Source: Alphaproteobacteria bacterium (lineage in GTDB: Bacteria > Pseudomonadota > Alphaproteobacteria > Geminicoccales > Geminicoccaceae). From it: DNA of 8,657 bases. The translations under genes and the position numbers were made by a program. A model generated the notes under the pieces. The model was given only the letters and a program-made list of their open reading frames with translations. It had not been told where the DNA came from and ran no database searches. The stretch is taken from the NCBI GenBank assembly GCA_026984595.1, contig JALSRW010000496.1:1-8657 (forward strand). Direction: 5' to 3'. The stretch's first letter is position 1, and each line of letters starts with the position of its first letter. Shown piece after piece: positions 1 through 6,988 of this stretch.

Positions 1-808
1 AGACGACGAAGCGGTTGCCCACCCAAGTGATGTGCGCCGAGGGCGGCAGATGGTAGCGGTGGCTCACCAGCGGCCGGATGTCCCGGACATTGAGCTTGAC
101 CGGGGCGAGATCCCCCTTCCAGCCGACCGCGTCCAGCGGATTGAACGGGTAGGTCACGGTCGAGATCCGGTCCTGGCGCTTGATCCGCACCTGCCAGGTG
201 CCGCCCGGCCCCATCTCCCCGTACTGGGCCTCGAAGGCCGCGTCGATATGCGGGGTCTCCAGCACCGCCGGATCGAAGATGGCGTGCTGGCCGACGATCC
301 CCTTGTCCGGCAGCATGTAGGTGGAGCCGCTGGCCTCGATCAGCAATGCGGTGATCGGTTCCGAGGACTCGATCCGCCACATGGTGCTGCGCGGCAGCAC
401 CACGTAATCGCCCTGCTCGAGCGGCAGATGACCGTAATCGCAGAACAGCTCGCCGCGGCCGCGATGGACGAACAGCAGCTCGTCCCCGTCTCCGTTGCGG
501 GCCAGATGGTCCATCTTGGCCGGCGCCCGCCAGAAACGCATCTTGCAGTGCGCATTGTGCAGAAAGGTAGCGGCATCCCAGGGCGAGGGATGGGGGGTCT
601 CGATGCGGTTGAGATTGAAGGCGCGCGGCCGCAGCGGCCCCTCCCAGTCGATCCAGCCGGTGGGGGGATGGGTATGGTACATGTGGGTGGCGGGTCCGAA
701 GAACCCTTCCTTGCCCATCTCCCGCTCGAACAGATCCTTGTCGAAACCGGCATGCGCCTGCCGCGATGCCCGTCCTTCGATGCGCGGGAAGTAGATGTAT
801 CTGCGCAT
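1..808 (-). CDS. Homogentisate 1,2-dioxygenase-like cupin protein (partial, 3' end outside window)
   Basis: The open frame starts at ATG 808-806, preceded by GGAGGA seven bases upstream, and stays open for 269 codons to the window edge. It resembles homogentisate 1,2-dioxygenase (Fe(II) ring-cleaving cupin): a jelly-roll block around residues 111-145 (LLFVHRGRGELFCDYGHLPL, then GDYVVLPRSTMWRI), and a block around 220-260 (YPFNPLDAVGWKGDLAPVKLNVRDIRP followed by HLPPSAH) that corresponds to the family segment with the catalytic histidine (here probably H259). The iron-ligand His/Glu/His expected further on lie beyond the edge. The N-terminus (MRRYIYFPRIEG) lacks the long lead-in of classical enzymes, so this is a shorter relative and its substrate may not be homogentisate. 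No fumarylacetoacetate hydrolase or maleylacetoacetate isomerase gene is seen on the visible side. Family assignment is fairly sure; substrate is unknown. Confidence 0.8.
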   Translation of the reverse strand, partial: MRRYIYFPRIEGRASRQAHAGFDKDLFEREMGKEGFFGPATHMYHTHPPTGWIDWEGPLRPRAFNLNRIETPHPSPWDAATFLHNAHCKMRFWRAPAKMDHLARNGDGDELLFVHRGRGELFCDYGHLPLEQGDYVVLPRSTMWRIESSEPITALLIEASGSTYMLPDKGIVGQHAIFDPAVLETPHIDAAFEAQYGEMGPGGTWQVRIKRQDRISTVTYPFNPLDAVGWKGDLAPVKLNVRDIRPLVSHRYHLPPSAHITWVGNRFVV

Positions 809-866
809 GGCTGACTCCTCCGCTCTCCTGCCCCGCCCGGTCGGTGCTTGTCGCCGGAGCGGCCGA

Positions 867-894
867 AGCTTAGTTTCGCACGCCATCGGGTCAA
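867..894 (-). promoter_or_regulatory. Candidate sigma70 promoter for the dioxygenase-like gene
   Basis: On the - strand TTGACC (894-889) and TAAGCT (872-867) are 16 bases apart in the divergent spacer. Transcription would begin near 860, giving a leader of about 50 bases before the ATG at 808. The -35 matches consensus at five of six positions, the -10 only at three, so this is a suggestion from position and sequence. Confidence 0.35.
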
Positions 895-916
895 GGCGAA
901 GCCGCGAAGGCACGGC

Positions 917-2011
917 ATGACGGAAGTCTCGCAGAGCGCCGCGGCGACCCTCCCGCGGCTGCTGGTGGTGGGTTGCGGCCGGGTGTTCCGACGCCATCAT
1001 CTGCCGGCGCTGCGACGGGTCGCCGGTTGCCGCGTGGTGGGGATCGCCGATCCCGACGCCGGGAACCGGAGCCTGGCCCGGCGGGCGCTGGGCGGGGTGC
1101 CGACATGTGCCGATCTGTCGGATCTGCTGGCCCGGGTGGCCGCCGATGCGGCCCTGATATCGACATCGCGCGAGAGCCAGGCGACGCTGGTGGAGACGGC
1201 GCTGGAGCACGGGCTCCATGTGCTCGTGGAAAAACCGCTCGCTATCGAGGCGGCGGATGCCCGTCGCCTGGCGGCGCTCGCGGCTTCCCGTGGAAGGCTG
1301 CTGCAGCCGGGTTGCACGCGCCGGCTGTGCCCCGGTTTCGCCGCTCTGCGGGCGCAGATGCGAGAGGCCGGCACCGGGCCGTGGCAGCTCCGGATCACCC
1401 TGCAGACGTCGGGCGGGCAATGGGAGCGGATCGGGGCGCAGGAGGAAGACGCCCTGTTCGACGAGCTCCTGTTCGATCTCGGGCCCGATCTGGTCGATCT
1501 CGCCGTCTGGCTGGCCGGATCCGCGGTGATGGCGGTGCGGACCAAGCCCGGCCGGCGCGATGCACATGGCGCCCGTCTCGAGGCCGAGCTGGCGCTGGCC
1601 GACGGCAGTCGCGCCTATGCCCGCATCGGCCACGGCCGCCGCCATCTGGAACGGATCATCGCCCGCAACCCCACGGCGCTGCTGGTCGCCACACCGCGGA
1701 GCATGCGCCGCGGCTCCTGGGGCGCCACCGCCACCGTCGCCGATCGCCTGCGGCGGCTGCTCGACCTCGCCGGCGGCAGGAGCGGCCTGCGGCCGAGCCT
1801 CGAGGTGCGATGCTTCGCGCGCCGGCTCGCCCTGTTCCTCGAAGGGATCGGCGATGGCCGGCCGATAGGCGGGGTGGCGGACGGGCTGGAAGCTGCGGGC
1901 GCGGCCGGGGCGGTGTGGGCCTGGCGCCGCAGCCTGGCTGCCGCCGGCGCATGGTGTACCACCAGTGAGTCCCGCCAAGGGAGCGCCGCGGCGTGCCGGG
2001 CCTCCGCGTGA
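917..2011 (+). CDS. Gfo/Idh/MocA-family NAD(P)-dependent oxidoreductase
   Basis: A 364-residue protein with an N-terminal Rossmann fold: after a short lead the strand LLVVGCGRVFRRHHLPAL (residues 15-32) gives the nucleotide-binding G-x-G, and HVLVEKPLA with E105-K106-P107 is the family's signature containing the catalytic lysine. The C-terminal half fits the substrate domain. In the family motif D-x-x-x-H the Asp is kept (D187) but the His position is Asp (D191, FDLGPDLVD), so the usual acid/base residue is missing and activity may be altered. I chose ATG 917 because GAAGG lies six bases upstream and the Rossmann fold begins soon after; an in-frame TTG at 848 would add 23 atypical basic residues. 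It is divergent from the dioxygenase-like gene and is followed by a ruined dehydrogenase gene and the choline importer. Substrate unknown, perhaps a polyol, sugar or amine-derived compound. Confidence 0.8.
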   Translation: MTEVSQSAAATLPRLLVVGCGRVFRRHHLPALRRVAGCRVVGIADPDAGNRSLARRALGGVPTCADLSDLLARVAADAALISTSRESQATLVETALEHGLHVLVEKPLAIEAADARRLAALAASRGRLLQPGCTRRLCPGFAALRAQMREAGTGPWQLRITLQTSGGQWERIGAQEEDALFDELLFDLGPDLVDLAVWLAGSAVMAVRTKPGRRDAHGARLEAELALADGSRAYARIGHGRRHLERIIARNPTALLVATPRSMRRGSWGATATVADRLRRLLDLAGGRSGLRPSLEVRCFARRLALFLEGIGDGRPIGGVADGLEAAGAAGAVWAWRRSLAAAGAWCTTSESRQGSAAACRASA

Positions 2012-2033
2012 TCGGTCCCGATGTCGCCGATAC

Positions 2034-2052
2034 CGGCCGCCCGAGGCGGCCG
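2034..2052 (+). repeat. Perfect 8-bp hairpin between oxidoreductase gene and dehydrogenase remnant
   Basis: CGGCCGCC (2034-2041), loop CGA, then GGCGGCCG (2045-2052) form an uninterrupted stem 22 bases after the oxidoreductase stop. There is no T-run after it; the purine-rich ribosome-binding sequence of the dehydrogenase remnant (GAGGGGGGA, 2052-2060) begins at its last base. It could slow polymerase, protect the 3' end of the upstream message or tune the downstream start. Confidence 0.5.
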
Positions 2053-2063
2053 AGGGGGGAGCG

Positions 2064-2541
2064 ATGCGCCGGGCGCTGGTGACGGGAGCGGCGAGGGGCA
2101 TCGGCCGAGCCGCCGCCCGTCGGTTGCCGGCGGAGGATTTCGCCGGCATCGCCGTCGCTGGCGACGTCGCAGGCTGGAAAGGACCGTCGCCGAGCCGGCC
2201 GGGCGCGGGGCGGTCGTGAACATCGCCTCCACCCGTGCCCCGATGTCGGAGCCGGACCGCGGGGTCTGTGCCGCCAGCAAGCGCGGACTGGTGGCGCTCA
2301 CCCATGCGCCGGCCGCCAGTCTCGGCCCGGATGTGCGGGGCAACTGCACAAGCCCCGGCTGCACCACACCGGCGGCGCAGAATCCGATCCCGAGGATCGT
2401 GCGCAGCATCCGCCAGGCCGTGTCGGAAAACCGGAAGACGTGACCGAACCGGTAGCCTATCTGGTCGGGCCGCGGGCGGGCTCCGTGACCGGCGCGGAAT
2501 TCGTCCCGGACGGCGGTATTCCCCGCGAGATGACCTACCTC
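2064..2541 (+). pseudogene. Decayed short-chain dehydrogenase/reductase (SDR)
   Basis: Three pieces of one SDR are readable in three different frames. The N-terminal piece starts at ATG 2064 behind a strong ribosome-binding site and reads MRRALVTGAARGIGRAAARRL, with the TGxxxGIG cofactor motif intact. The middle piece, about 2207-2365, reads GAVVNIASTRAPMSEPD, then GVCAASKRGLVALTHA and SLGPDVRGN-SPG. Here the YxxxK active-site motif has become CxxxK (Cys at 2267-2269, Lys kept). The C-terminal piece reads HPPGRVGKPEDVTEPVAYLVGPRAGSVTGAEFVPDGGIPREMTY, in frame up to about 2541, and the original stop is lost. Only 478 bases remain of a gene that usually needs about 750, and roughly 80 residues between the cofactor motif and the active-site region are gone. 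Deletion, at least two frame breaks and the Tyr loss make a functional enzyme very unlikely. The intact parent probably oxidised or reduced a substrate of the neighbouring pathway. Confidence 0.85.
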
Positions 2542-2576
2542 CGAGACAGTCCCCGCGCCGGAAGCTTGCGGCCCGT

Positions 2577-2610
2577 CCGCGACTGTGCTGCTCTTCGCCG
2601 CAGTCGGCGG
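2577..2610 (+). repeat. Imperfect hairpin in the leader region before choX
   Basis: CCGC-GACTG (2577-2585) pairs with CAGTC-g-GCGG (2601-2610), a nine-pair stem with one bulged G and a 15-base loop. It lies in the 109-base spacer between the dehydrogenase remnant and choX. It may be a leftover terminator of the dead gene or a leader structure of the choline operon. I see no convincing sigma70 promoter and no obvious BetI-like operator in this spacer. Confidence 0.35.
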
Positions 2611-2650
2611 TGCCGAGCGAACCACAACCAGCTCAGGGAGATACCGAGTG

Positions 2651-3598
2651 ATGATGCACAGAACCCTGCTCGCCGGCGCGGCGGGCCTCCTGTTGGCCAT
2701 TGCGGGTCAGGCACGGGCGGGCGACCCCGAGGCCTGCAGGACGGTGCGCTTTTCCGATGTCGGCTGGACCGACATCACCGCCACCACCGCCCTCGCGTCG
2801 GTGGTACTGGAGGGGCTCGGCTACGAGCCCGAGGCCACCATCCTGTCGGTGCCGGTCACCTTCACCAGCCTCAAGAACAAGGACATCGACGTCTTCCTCG
2901 GCAACTGGATGCCGACCATGGAAGCGGATATCCGTCCCTATCTCGACGACGGCTCGGTGGAGCAGCTCGGGGTCAATCTGGAGGGGGCCAAATACACCCT
3001 CGCGGTGCCCACCTATCTGGCCGAGAAAGGGCTCCGCGATTTCGCCGACATCGCCAAGTTCCGGGACGCGCTCGACGGCAAGATCTACGGCATCGAGCCG
3101 GGCAACGACGGCAACCGCCTGATCCAGAAGATGATCGACGAGAACGCCTTCGGCCTCGGGGGCTTCGAGCTGGTGGAGAGCTCCGAGCAGGGCATGCTGG
3201 CCGAGGTCGCGCGCAAGGTGCGGCGCAAGGAGGCGATCGTCTTCCTCGGTTGGGAGCCGCACCCCATGAACGCCAATTTCGACATGACCTATCTCTCGGG
3301 AGGCGACGACTGGTTCGGCCCGAACTATGGTGGTGCCACGGTCTATACCGTGGTGCGCGCGGGCTATACCGAGGAATGTCCCAACGTCGGTCGCTTCATC
3401 GGCAATCTGCGCTTCACCCTGCAGATGGAAAACGAGGTGATGAAGGCGATCCTCGACGACGGGGAGGAGCCGGCGGATGCCGCCAAAGCCTGGCTCAAGG
3501 CCCATCCCGAGGTGCTGAACGACTGGCTCGAGGGCGTCACCACCTTCGACGGCAAGGACGGGCCGGCCGCCGTGAAGGCGCATCTCGGCCTCGACTGA
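2651..3598 (+). CDS. choX: Choline ABC transporter, periplasmic choline-binding protein
   Basis: A 315-residue secreted solute receptor. The signal peptide is MMHRTLLAGAAGLLLAIAGQARA, with cleavage expected after ARA at residue 23. The choline site of S. meliloti ChoX (Trp43, Asp45, Trp90, Tyr119, Asn156, Trp205) maps onto W39, D41, W86, Y115, N152 and W201, all at a constant offset of four. The aromatic cage and polar contacts are therefore complete and choline (or acetylcholine/betaine at lower affinity) is the expected ligand. C29 and C243 could form the fold's disulfide. AGGGAG at 2636-2641 precedes three in-frame starts (GTG 2648, ATG 2651, ATG 2654); ATG 2651 gives the best compromise of spacing and codon. 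It is the first gene of the choXWV-methyltransferase operon and delivers ligand to ChoW/ChoV. Confidence 0.93.
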   Translation: MMHRTLLAGAAGLLLAIAGQARAGDPEACRTVRFSDVGWTDITATTALASVVLEGLGYEPEATILSVPVTFTSLKNKDIDVFLGNWMPTMEADIRPYLDDGSVEQLGVNLEGAKYTLAVPTYLAEKGLRDFADIAKFRDALDGKIYGIEPGNDGNRLIQKMIDENAFGLGGFELVESSEQGMLAEVARKVRRKEAIVFLGWEPHPMNANFDMTYLSGGDDWFGPNYGGATVYTVVRAGYTEECPNVGRFIGNLRFTLQMENEVMKAILDDGEEPADAAKAWLKAHPEVLNDWLEGVTTFDGKDGPAAVKAHLGLD

Positions 3599-3633
3599 GC
3601 GATGGCGGGGCGGCAGCGGCGGGGTGAGGGGCC

Positions 3634-4482
3634 ATGGACTGGCTGACCGAGACCAAGATCCCCCTCGGCCGGTGGATGCGGATCGGGGTCGACTGGCTTA
3701 CCACCAATGCGGCCGGCTTCTTCGATACCGTGTCGCTGGTGCTCGGCACGGTCATCGAGGGGCTCATCGACGCCATGCAGTGGATGAACCCGGTGGCCCT
3801 GGTTCTGCTCTTTGCCGCCCTCGCCTGGCTCGCCCACCGGTCCTGGCGGATCGTGCTGCTGGTGGTCGTTTCCGGCTTCCTGATCATCAATCTGGGATAC
3901 TGGAAGGAAACCACCGAGACCCTGGCACTGGTGGGCATGGCCACCGTGGTCTGCATGCTGGTGGGGGTGCCGATCGGCATCGCCGCCGCCCACCGACCCT
4001 GGCTCTATCACGCCATCCGGCCGGTGCTCGATCTGATGCAGACCATCCCCACCTTCGTCTATCTGATCCCCACCCTGATCCTGTTCGGGCTGGGGGTGGT
4101 GCCGGGGCTGATCTCGACCGTGATCTTCGCCATCCCCGCGCCGATCCGGCTCACCCATCTGGGCATTTCGGCGGTCCCGAGGCCGCTCAAGGAGGCGGCC
4201 GAAGCCTTCGGGGCGACCCCCTGGCAGCTCCTGTTCAAGGTCGAGCTGCCCCATGCGAGGCCGGCGATCACCGCCGGTCTCACCCAGTGCATCATGCTGG
4301 CGCTCTCCATGGTGGTGATCGCCGCCCTGGTCGGCGCCGACGGGCTCGGCAAGCCGGTGGTGCGGGCCCTCAACCAGGTCAACATCGCCAAGGGCTTCGA
4401 GGCCGGCCTCGCCATCGTGCTGGTGGCCATCGTCCTCGATCGGGTGTGCAAGCGTGCCGAAGGCGGGAGCCCCGATGGCTGA
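3634..4482 (+). CDS. choW: Choline ABC transporter, permease subunit
   Basis: A 282-residue inner-membrane permease of the ProW/OpuAB type. Hydrophobic spans are visible at about residues 52-68, 71-89, 95-118, 139-168, 215-234 and 255-270. The cytoplasmic EAA coupling loop that docks onto the ATPase is at 187-212 (EAAEAFGATPWQLLF, then ELPHARPAI). The family signature MQTIPTFVYLIP is present at 135-146. Length equals that of known ChoW proteins. It starts 35 bases after choX behind GTGAGGGGCC, and its end overlaps the choV start by eight bases (ATGGCTGA), which indicates translational coupling. Confidence 0.92.
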   Translation: MDWLTETKIPLGRWMRIGVDWLTTNAAGFFDTVSLVLGTVIEGLIDAMQWMNPVALVLLFAALAWLAHRSWRIVLLVVVSGFLIINLGYWKETTETLALVGMATVVCMLVGVPIGIAAAHRPWLYHAIRPVLDLMQTIPTFVYLIPTLILFGLGVVPGLISTVIFAIPAPIRLTHLGISAVPRPLKEAAEAFGATPWQLLFKVELPHARPAITAGLTQCIMLALSMVVIAALVGADGLGKPVVRALNQVNIAKGFEAGLAIVLVAIVLDRVCKRAEGGSPDG

Positions 4483-5704
4483 GGGCAGGCCCGCCATCCG
4501 CTTCGAGAAGGTCGACATCGTCTTCGGCAGCCGGCCGCAGCTCGCCCTGCCGCTGATCGATGCCGGCCGCTCGCGCGAGGAGATCCTGGAGCGAACCGGT
4601 CAGGTGCTGGGGGTGGCCGGCGCCAGCCTGGCCGTCGGGGAAGGCCAGATCTGCGTGCTCATGGGGCTTTCCGGCTCCGGCAAATCGACCCTCCTGCGTG
4701 CCGTCAACGGCCTCAACCGGGTGACCCGAGGGCGGGTGCTGGTACGCGAAGGGGACAGCGAGACCGATGTCACCCGTTGCGACCGGGCCACGCTGCGGCG
4801 CCTGCGCACCCGGCGTATCGCCATGGTCTTCCAGCAGTTCGCCCTGCTTCCCTGGCGCTCGGTCGCCGACAATGTCGCGCTCGGGCTCGAGCTGCGCGGC
4901 ACACCCGAAGAGGAGCGGCGGCGGATCGTCGCCGAGAAGCTGGCGCTCGTCGGTCTCGAACCGTGGGCCGAGAAGCCGGTACACGCGCTTTCGGGCGGCA
5001 TGCAGCAGCGGGTCGGGCTGGCCCGCGCCCTGGCAACCGATGCCGACATCCTGCTCATGGACGAGCCTTTCTCGGCGCTCGACCCGCTGATTCGAGACCG
5101 CCTCCAGGACGAGCTGCTCGCGCTCCAGCAGCGCCTGCGCAAGACCATCCTGTTCGTCAGCCACGATCTCGACGAGGCCCTCAAGATCGGCTCCGTCATC
5201 GCCATCATGGAAGGGGGCCGCATCGTCCAGACCGGGGCGCCCGAGGAGATCGTGCTGGCACCCGCCGACGACTACGTCCGCAGCTTCGTCGCCAACGTCA
5301 ATCCCCTCAACGTGCTCCGGCTCGGCACCGCGATGCGGACGGTGGACGCCGACAGCGCGGTGACCGTGCCGGTCGGCGACGGGCGGATGCTCGATGTACG
5401 TCTCGACGAGGGACGCCGCCCCCTGGAGGTCTGGGAAGGGAGGCGGCGCCTCGCCCTGCTGCCCTGGCCGGAAGCGGAGAGCAACGAGCAGTCGCACGAG
5501 GACGGGGTGGCAGTGGCGCCGGCAGAGGCATCGATCCGTCTCGCGGTGGCGGCCCTGGCCTGCACCCGGCGGCCGCTGCTGGTCACCGATGGCGCCGGCC
5601 GGATGGTGGGTTTCGTCGACAATCTCCGTCTCCTGTCCTGCCTGCAGCGCGGCGGTGCGAGCGCGGATCCCGAAACGCGAATGACGGGGGCCGAGACATG
5701 CTGA
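4475..5704 (+). CDS. choV: Choline ABC transporter, ATP-binding subunit
   Basis: A 409-residue cytoplasmic ATPase that powers choline import. All nucleotide-binding motifs are intact: Walker A GLSGSGKST (64-72), Q-loop FQQFALLPW (119-127), signature LSGGMQQ (172-178), Walker B LLMDEPFSALD (193-203) and switch H230. The conserved ChoV/ProV segment FVANVNPLNVL follows at about 270. The C-terminal 120 residues include one CBS-like half-motif (LLVTDGAGRMVGFVDNLRLLSCL), separated from the ATPase by a less conserved acidic linker, so the protein is longer than the about 350 residues typical of rhizobial ChoV. CBS regions in ProV/OpuA relatives sense ionic strength or nucleotides; whether this single half does so is unknown. 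ATG 4475 is chosen over GTG 4454 because GGGAG lies five bases upstream. Its stop overlaps the start of the methyltransferase gene (ATGCTGA). Confidence 0.92.
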   Translation: MAEGRPAIRFEKVDIVFGSRPQLALPLIDAGRSREEILERTGQVLGVAGASLAVGEGQICVLMGLSGSGKSTLLRAVNGLNRVTRGRVLVREGDSETDVTRCDRATLRRLRTRRIAMVFQQFALLPWRSVADNVALGLELRGTPEEERRRIVAEKLALVGLEPWAEKPVHALSGGMQQRVGLARALATDADILLMDEPFSALDPLIRDRLQDELLALQQRLRKTILFVSHDLDEALKIGSVIAIMEGGRIVQTGAPEEIVLAPADDYVRSFVANVNPLNVLRLGTAMRTVDADSAVTVPVGDGRMLDVRLDEGRRPLEVWEGRRRLALLPWPEAESNEQSHEDGVAVAPAEASIRLAVAALACTRRPLLVTDGAGRMVGFVDNLRLLSCLQRGGASADPETRMTGAETC

Positions 5705-6741
5705 CCACCACCATCGGCGCCTATCCCAAGCCCGACTACGTTCCGCTCCCCGACTGGTTCCACGCCGAAGGCGGCACCGACACCCCCGATCCCACCGGGG
5801 GCTATGCCGAAGCCTGGGCGGAATGGGGCGGGAAACTCGAGCAGATCCTCGACCGGGCGACGGTGGAAGTGGTCCGCGAACAGGTGGATCTCGGCATCGA
5901 TGTCCCCACCGACGGCGAGATCCGGCGCGAGAACTACATCCACTATCACTGCCGCCACATCGCCGGTATCGACTTCGAACGGCTCGCAGAGAAGACCATG
6001 CGCGGCCACTACCGGGCGCGGCTGCCCACCGTCCGCGCGCCGCTCGCCGCCACCGCACCGTTTCTGGTGCGCGACTGGCGGGTGGCGCAGGCCGCCACCG
6101 AGCGGCCGGTGAAGATCACCGTGCCCGGCCCGCTGACCATCACCGACAGTATCGTCGATGCCCATTACGGCGATCCCGCGCGGCTCGGGCGGGCGCTGGC
6201 CGAGGTTCTCAACGTCGAGATCCGCAGGCTGGCCGAGGCCGGCTGTCGCTGGATCCAGGTCGACGAGCCGCTGTTCGCGCGCAAGGCCGAGGAGGCCCTG
6301 GCCTACGGCGTCGAGAACCTGGAACGCTGCTTCCACGGGCTGCCCGCCGAGGTGACCCGCTGCGTCCACATCTGCTGCGGCTATCCCGACGAGGTCGATC
6401 GCGAGAACTATCCCAAGGCGCCCCGCGAGGCCTATCTCCGGCTCGCCCCCGTGCTCGACGCGGCGGCGGTGGACGCGATCTCCATCGAAGACGCCCATCG
6501 CCACAACGATCTGCGGCTGCTCGAGCGGTTCACCCGCAAGACGGTGATGCTCGGGGTGATCGCCATCGCCCGCAGCCGCGTCGAGACGGTCGAGGAAGTG
6601 CGGGCGCGTTTGCAGGCGGCGCTCGCCCATATCGATCGCGAGCGCCTCATGGCCGCTCCGGATTGCGGGCTGGGGTTGCTGACCCGTGATCAGGTGCGGG
6701 CCAAGCTGCGGGTCATGGCCGCCGCGGCACACGCCCTCTGA
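5698..6741 (+). CDS. MetE-type (cobalamin-independent) zinc methyltransferase, C-terminal-domain-only
   Basis: A 347-residue single TIM-barrel protein matching the catalytic C-terminal half of MetE. Zinc ligands are all present: H224-x-C226, E264 (AISIEDAHRH) and C323 (PDCGLG). WIQVDEPLF at 185-193 and PGPLTITDS near 140 are further family landmarks. The N-terminal MetE domain is absent, and there is an insertion of about 16 residues between C226 and E264 (DEVDRENYPKAPREAYLRLAP) compared with E. coli MetE. Proteins of this type methylate a thiol, usually homocysteine to methionine, but the methyl donor varies; related enzymes include core methionine synthases and epoxyalkane:coenzyme M transferase. 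The start overlaps choV by seven bases, so the gene is coupled to choline uptake. A quaternary-amine-derived methyl donor is therefore plausible (inference). No companion MesX gene is in the window. Confidence 0.85.
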   Translation: MLTTTIGAYPKPDYVPLPDWFHAEGGTDTPDPTGGYAEAWAEWGGKLEQILDRATVEVVREQVDLGIDVPTDGEIRRENYIHYHCRHIAGIDFERLAEKTMRGHYRARLPTVRAPLAATAPFLVRDWRVAQAATERPVKITVPGPLTITDSIVDAHYGDPARLGRALAEVLNVEIRRLAEAGCRWIQVDEPLFARKAEEALAYGVENLERCFHGLPAEVTRCVHICCGYPDEVDRENYPKAPREAYLRLAPVLDAAAVDAISIEDAHRHNDLRLLERFTRKTVMLGVIAIARSRVETVEEVRARLQAALAHIDRERLMAAPDCGLGLLTRDQVRAKLRVMAAAAHAL

Positions 6742-6748
6742 AGACGGT

Positions 6749-6988
6749 CTACCGCAGCCGGGGGAGCTGCTGCGGACGAGCCGCCGGTGGGCGAGCGCAT
6801 GCCAGCAGCAGGGCCGGTCCGATGCCGAGCTGCAGCCATACCGAGACGGCCTCCAGCCAGACATTGTATCCGGCGAAGGGGGGTGCGGGCCGCCAGCTCG
6901 CATAGAGGATCGCCACCAGCAGGCCGCTGGCGGTCCACCAGGCCGCTTCGGCATGGCGGTGGATCCGGCTCCTCCCCGTCGCGGGCAT
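6749..6988 (-). CDS. Small putative membrane protein, unknown function
   Basis: A 79-residue protein not recognised as any named family. It has a short basic N-terminus (MPATGRSRIHRH), a hydrophobic segment at about residues 15-32 (AAWWTASGLLVAILYASW), a loop, and a second hydrophobic segment at about 44-65 (WLEAVSVWLQLGIGPALLLA). A proline- and arginine-rich tail follows. It probably spans the inner membrane twice with both ends in the cytoplasm. ATG 6988 is supported by GAGG eight bases upstream; an in-frame ATG at 7015 would add nine residues without a clear ribosome-binding site. It ends seven bases from the methyltransferase stop, tail to tail. Evidence for it being a gene is the paired hydrophobic segments and the start signal; no homology is recalled. 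Confidence 0.55.
   Translation of the reverse strand: MPATGRSRIHRHAEAAWWTASGLLVAILYASWRPAPPFAGYNVWLEAVSVWLQLGIGPALLLACARPPAARPQQLPRLR
6752..6775. terminator. Hairpin between convergent genes, possible terminator
   Basis: CCGCAGC (6752-6758) and GCTGCGG (6769-6775) form a perfect seven-pair stem with a ten-base loop, 10 bases after the methyltransferase stop and inside the last codons of the convergent small gene. It can fold in transcripts from either strand. There is no clear T-run on either side, so it may be a weak or Rho-assisted terminator. Confidence 0.4.

Noticed and set aside
32..814. + strand open frame opposite the dioxygenase-like gene
   Set aside because: The - strand frame has cupin family motifs and a strong ribosome-binding site; the + strand translation shows no recognisable domain.
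848..916. TTG at 848 as an upstream start of the Gfo/Idh/MocA gene
   Set aside because: It adds 23 basic residues unlike the family, has no clear ribosome-binding site, and overlaps the candidate promoter of the divergent gene; ATG 917 is better supported.
2546..2650. Promoter of choXWV
   Set aside because: The best pair found (TTGCGG near 2566 with TGCTCT 17 bases on) is too far from consensus to annotate, although a promoter somewhere upstream of choX is expected.
2440..3627. Long + strand frame running from the dehydrogenase remnant through choX
   Set aside because: Only its first 34 codons carry SDR sequence; the rest is an out-of-frame, Arg/Gly-rich reading of choX, open because the SDR lost its stop.
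5698..6741. Full-length MetE methionine synthase
   Set aside because: Only the catalytic C-terminal domain is present (347 residues instead of about 750) and the gene start is fixed by the overlap with choV, so it is not a truncated MetE frame.
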